Source: Oscillospiraceae bacterium (GTDB lineage: Bacteria; Bacillota; Clostridia; Oscillospirales; Ruminococcaceae). From it: a stretch of DNA of 64,000 nucleotides. This document shows, piece after piece, positions 62,401 to 64,000 of the stretch. Under the pieces are notes generated by a model. That model did no database searches. It saw only the letters and a program-made list of their open reading frames with translations, and was not told the DNA's origin. The position numbers and the translations under genes were made by a program. Location: positions 213,265 to 277,264 of the forward strand of contig CACZDM010000002.1 in assembly GCA_902779915.1 (NCBI GenBank), given 5' to 3'. How positions within the stretch are numbered: the stretch's first letter is position 1; every line of letters begins with the position of its first letter.

Positions 62401-63804
62401 GGCGGCGGTGGAGGTGCGATATGCATTGAATCAGGAGAATTAATACTAATGAACGGCAAAATCGAACAATGCTCATCCAACGAGAGAGGAAGTTCCATTT
62501 TTATTGGCGCAAGGGTTTGGCTGAATTTCAGCAACGATTTCACAATTGTCCCAGCCAAATTTGTCCATCCTAATGACCCAACAAGACAATTGTCAGTTGA
62601 GGATTTAAAAAAATACTACGACGTTGCCGAAGATAAAACGTCTGGAAAACCCGGAATCTATCTAGACAGTCATTTTAGACAATTATACTATAAACTGGTT
62701 TTTGTTAATGCCGACAATCCTTCAGAAAAATTATATGTCCAAGATATTGAAGGCGCGCAGAATGACATGAATGTTCCCGATAAGCCTGGTTATAAAATTA
62801 ATAGCTTAATCTTTAAATATGGCGATGGAATTCTAACGCAAAACGCACAAAACGGAAAATTCAATTTAACCCTCGATATTATAAAAAATTCCGTTAAAAA
62901 TTGGGTTATAACTTGTAAAGTTAAATACGATAAACTATACACCATAAATTATATTTGCGATAATGAACTCATTAGATCAAAAAAAGATCAAATAATTGAT
63001 GCGTCGAATGTTGGTCAATTTAACCCTTTAACTCTTGCTTCAATCGATGAGAATTTTAGGAAAGCAACAGAGCCAAATCTTGGTTATGAATTTTCTAAAA
63101 TCACCTATGGCCGTGATAATGTTGAAATTCTCGAAGAAGGCCTCGACTATGATAATTTGATACGTCAAGCTGATGACAACGTGATAACATTTATGATAAA
63201 TCATGCGCCAAAACAATACAGTTTGGAATATGTTGATGAAAATAAAAACGCTTTAACAGTTAAAGACTTGGAGGGCGATCAAGCTTCTTCGCAACAAGTC
63301 AAATTCGGCGATGATATTAAAACAATGGCGCCTAATGATGAAAAACTGGGATATGATTTTAAATGCTGGCATGTTATGGATAAAAACGGAAATGAATTAA
63401 AGGAGAAGGGCAAACCGATTGACCTCGAAACAGCAAAAGCTTCTTGGGAAACTTTAGCAAAAGCCGCTGATGATAATAACACCATAAAATTAAAAGCAGT
63501 CTACACGCCAAAAAAATATATTATAAAATATAACACAAGGAGTGATAAGACTATTGCTGATAAGGAATTTTATATTGGCAAAGACAAAGGCTCACAATTA
63601 TCCCAAGAAATTTCAAAAATTTACCTCCCGAACACAACAACTAATAGATATCCAGGCAAGAGTATCAGTAATAAATATTGGAAATATGGCGCGTATGGTC
63701 CATTTAATGAAACCAACAAACCAACTTGGGGAGAATTGATAAAAAGCGCATTGCTTGACGAAGACGGCAACAACCTGATCATCTTGGAAGCTGTGTATCA
63801 ATAA
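56431..63804 (+). CDS. Giant secreted glycine-rich repeat protein, putative surface adhesin
   Basis: 2457 residues. A signal peptide occupies about residues 1-45 (RLVSILICLMMFSATFP, cut near VWAAKEN). Three modules of about 140 residues start near 47, 615 and 1258. Each has a YLF-FT--RF--KTITI block, an FLNM--C-V-L--ITIDG block and a VTIQNC-NQ end, the look of a right-handed beta-helix. Each is followed by a long Gly/Asn-rich stretch (GGNGGNGGNGG, GGTGG) broken by CGGAIY and TINFNG rungs. A helical insert lies around 1820-1950. The C-terminus (about 2085-2457) has four MucBP/InlB-repeat-like domains (YTINYICDNE, YSLEYVDENK, YIIKYNTRSD). No LPXTG or membrane anchor is visible. AAAGGAG precedes the ATG. 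It is probably extracellular; function unknown. Confidence 0.85.
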   Translation: MQSLSKTNSIRQLKRLVSILICLMMFSATFPIHMLKNTVWAAKENTPITIDFTPNTVGWKTNSNRFYRTLTNATDLTDDIIINITDNIELDIDKFPRGGYLFNFTDEKFQNKTITINGNSKTIKITNSFLYFLNMRDCNVALNDLTIDGGYADTSENSVTRFSAFISVEGLDSKLEVGKNVTIQNCKNQGQFNQDASGGAIYAKDFGTINFNGKIEKCFVEGGQGKAGKGGAICSSGVGTINFDGNITNCSATGGTGFEGKAGNNGADGIKGSQDLKGQPGGNGDKGGNGGNAYGGVIYLSGNGTINFNGQITQCSAIGGSGGSGGSGGSGGKGVDGDGFTFDGFAGGNGGNGGNGGNAGNAYGGAIYVDDGGTIIVSQTIQNCSASMGSGGAGGNGGNGGNGGNKYKDSSREGENGSNGAAGNDGYPGNGGNGYGGAIYNNAGTVILHDCTVQNNEASGKNSAGDAIYNKKTLRLPPKNSNCLTIQLPQNHNNSSAGHQCQSNNNATQSGYSGIFNDGGIITLNSYQISLKYLKESGDEIKTSKLNEQHFEDERITIPEIEGYTVNKLQYGNDKKFTAINNNYQFKLTRDIIQTASIDSVIQLQVICSEDVGASSNTVNINLSYPEAVRTWMDRNLSGDNLQNVKKINITITDDITIENPPDGSFDVLPTMTNSSYEGYLFDFTDERFADKTITINADSQKTIKITRANLFFLNMKDCKVILNNITIDGDHQIRQGAFINMAKSETEHNSELEINQNVTIQNCTNQATNSLISKGESGKNGKTGARGANGAQGRDGSDTQPSGYYGQPGSDGGHGINGGHGAGGCIGNTGCGGAIYCGAGTITINGEIVNCSAIGGNGGQGGNGGNGGQGGTGGTGGNGGNGISKETWISPQHKSMDLSVGGNGGNGGNGGNGGNGGTGGNGGNGGNGCGGAIYVSCTGKLNFNGIICKCSTAGGDGGQGGNGGNGGQGGTGGNGGQGGTGSKDGLMGSNGNNGSSGREGAAGEVGSKGAKGQGCGGAIYNDGELTLKNATIDECSADNGAAIYNASNKTDAINFDSTSETKTTIQQCTALENGGAIYNDGGTVTIKGGNIANCSSEKQGDAIYNNGTLYLTPTSFNLFTITLPTSFSNNKHNQTLSSPISYNGIYTDAESGGITVCQFCKINFSFKNSSNQPLSNVAYENSDKLYFVGDSIDMPSLENYVIDRLEYSVKGNKKHIDANFDKIQLTNELIQAIDQNGTLNLTAICSDLPSTAIPQGQNHIDINLSTPGDVRRYMYDRLRKSNVEKINNINITLTKDITIDNSSEFIPTMSNSLDGNRYLFDFTADRFAGKTITIKANSPETININRPDLCFLNMKNCKVILENITIDGGNQSRQGAFINLAKPRTEHDSELEIKSNVTIQNCKNQGSDGADALGGAIYADGNVAESDIETVPIIIITLNGKIQNCQAIGGNGGNGAGYLDNGDGANGGNGGDGCGGAISAHGDVIINVEGTINSCQAIGGNGGRGANALDNGDGANGGNGGNGGRGKGGAIFYEGTNKVKIQAGQITNCLSVYGDGGDGGNGGTGGNEDTPMIANDAFVYYQTKDDGSLKESYLNQFIVKSRKKGGNGGNGGHGARGGNGGNANATAGNYESSIRQGALAIRPDFDGVLGETGGDGGYGGNGTEKNRGGTGGKGGLGGNGQGMAPGGNGGKGGNGGIGGNGGDGGNGGTSGNERCVAMNFNNIFNRGGRGGDGGNGNNGGKGGNGGEGGTGQGTFDVSNLSPFGSMLILYLASGGDGGKGGNSSKEVGQGGNGGNSELVNATTNSEPVAVEQQEKTKSVKIEDSTKHFADLQKQSKANKDTERWYQFSEKTQQLWKKAKDVALHIRQGRDVLRDIVSESQKIADKLNINISFYNEEEQDYVGIAKTINNALEVEGSVTDLAVDATFKAIELFGQALDKIAELFEEKFYVVNSNWEKEDYSFNAAQGGKKGENGKKTEKEERVVEFFEENGGGGGAICIESGELILMNGKIEQCSSNERGSSIFIGARVWLNFSNDFTIVPAKFVHPNDPTRQLSVEDLKKYYDVAEDKTSGKPGIYLDSHFRQLYYKLVFVNADNPSEKLYVQDIEGAQNDMNVPDKPGYKINSLIFKYGDGILTQNAQNGKFNLTLDIIKNSVKNWVITCKVKYDKLYTINYICDNELIRSKKDQIIDASNVGQFNPLTLASIDENFRKATEPNLGYEFSKITYGRDNVEILEEGLDYDNLIRQADDNVITFMINHAPKQYSLEYVDENKNALTVKDLEGDQASSQQVKFGDDIKTMAPNDEKLGYDFKCWHVMDKNGNELKEKGKPIDLETAKASWETLAKAADDNNTIKLKAVYTPKKYIIKYNTRSDKTIADKEFYIGKDKGSQLSQEISKIYLPNTTTNRYPGKSISNKYWKYGAYGPFNETNKPTWGELIKSALLDEDGNNLIILEAVYQ
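57000..61830 (+). repeat. Gly-rich coding repeats in three blocks
   Basis: GGCAATGGC- and GGAAACGGC-type hexamer/nonamer repeats at about 57000-57750, 58750-59480 and 60650-61830, encoding GGN and GGT triplets. They are much richer in G+C than the surrounding DNA. Near-identical runs such as 59131-59220 are prone to slippage in whole codons. Confidence 0.9.
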
Positions 63805-63838
63805 TCAAAAAGCTCAAAAACACAAAATATCACAAAAA

Positions 63839-63880
63839 CAAACAAGCGCCAGCTTAATCGGAAAGCCGGCGCTTGTTTTA
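63839..63880. terminator. Bidirectional terminator between convergent giant genes
   Basis: Arms AACAAGCGCC (63841-63850) and GGCGCTTGTT (63868-63877) around an inner GC-rich part, with T-runs on both sides (TTTTAAATTT on plus; TTTGTTTTTG on minus). Confidence 0.92.
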
Positions 63881-63901
63881 AATTTAAGCGAAATTTTAAA
63901 G

Positions 63902-64000
63902 CTATTTTTTGGGTGAATAAAAAGCTGTGATAAAGATCACGTTTTCTTTTCCGTCATATACAGCGCTCGAGACCAAGTCTTTCCACGTTGGTCTATTTTT
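63902..64000 (-). CDS. C-terminal end of a paralogue of the giant secreted protein, cut by window edge
   Basis: The minus strand is open from the right edge to a TAG at 63902-63904. The last 32 residues, including NRPTWKDLVSSAVYDGKENV and IFITAFY, closely match the end of the 56431-63804 protein (NKPTWGELIKSALLDEDGNN, LIILEAVYQ). It is therefore the 3' end of a second gene with the same C-terminal domain, facing the first one. Confidence 0.75.
   Translation of the reverse strand, partial: KNRPTWKDLVSSAVYDGKENVIFITAFYSPKK

Overview
This window is AT-rich chromosomal DNA of an anaerobic, low-GC Firmicute. The gene content fits Clostridia, and an Oscillospiraceae-like lineage is my best guess. 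The evidence is the hrcA-grpE-dnaK heat-shock operon behind a CIRCE operator, the rnj-gdpP-rplI-dnaB-tilS-ftsH housekeeping block, an NfnAB electron-bifurcating pair, an ntp-type V-ATPase in place of F-ATPase, IMP synthesis by separate PurO-type cyclohydrolase and AICAR transformylase enzymes, and strong sigma-A promoters with AGGAGG ribosome binding sites. No rRNA, phage, IS element or CRISPR array was recognised.

Layout. 1-2.5 kb: dnaK (cut by the left edge), grpE and hrcA on the minus strand. 2.7-5.2 kb: a DUF4340-like and a DUF1015 protein. 5.3-11.8 kb: a giant secreted leucine-rich-repeat-like/transglutaminase gene whose N-terminus is a Nif11-like double-glycine leader. It is split into two frames by an exact 11-bp tandem duplication inside an 18-bp repeat tract. 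12.1-12.3 kb: tRNA-Met and tRNA-Glu. 12.5-15.2 kb: a tiny rubredoxin-like protein and nfnAB. 15.6-21.2 kb: three tandem secreted paralogues of unknown function, one with a poly-asparagine tract of about 145 residues. 21.3 kb: tRNA-Lys. 22.1-31.1 kb: RNase J, c-di-AMP phosphodiesterase, L9, DnaB, TilS and FtsH. 31.2-39.6 kb: the nine-gene V-ATPase operon, whose c subunit keeps the Na+ ligands. 39.9-41.2 kb: an HtrA protease. 41.3-48.9 kb: the purine operon purE-C-F-M-N-O-AICARFT-D, read leftward behind a leader with an attenuator-like hairpin. 49.7-56.0 kb: phasin-like/UbiB pair, rsmD-coaD-coiled-coil operon, metallo-hydrolase, acetyltransferase, a small ORF and a RodA/FtsW protein. 56.4-63.8 kb: a 2457-residue secreted glycine-rich repeat protein. 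At the right edge lies the tail of a convergent paralogue.

The conserved blocks supply protein quality control, replication and translation, membrane energetics (NfnAB; a V-ATPase likely coupled to Na+) and purine nucleotides. Between them sit exported or surface proteins that are large, repeat-rich and mostly unlike known families. These accessory loci hold the main novelty: a giant protein with a peptide-type leader and a possible ON/OFF repeat switch, the poly-Asn secreted family, and the giant glycine-rich pair. Other points are an apparent AUA start codon for coaD and two short intergenic sequence families that recur across the window.
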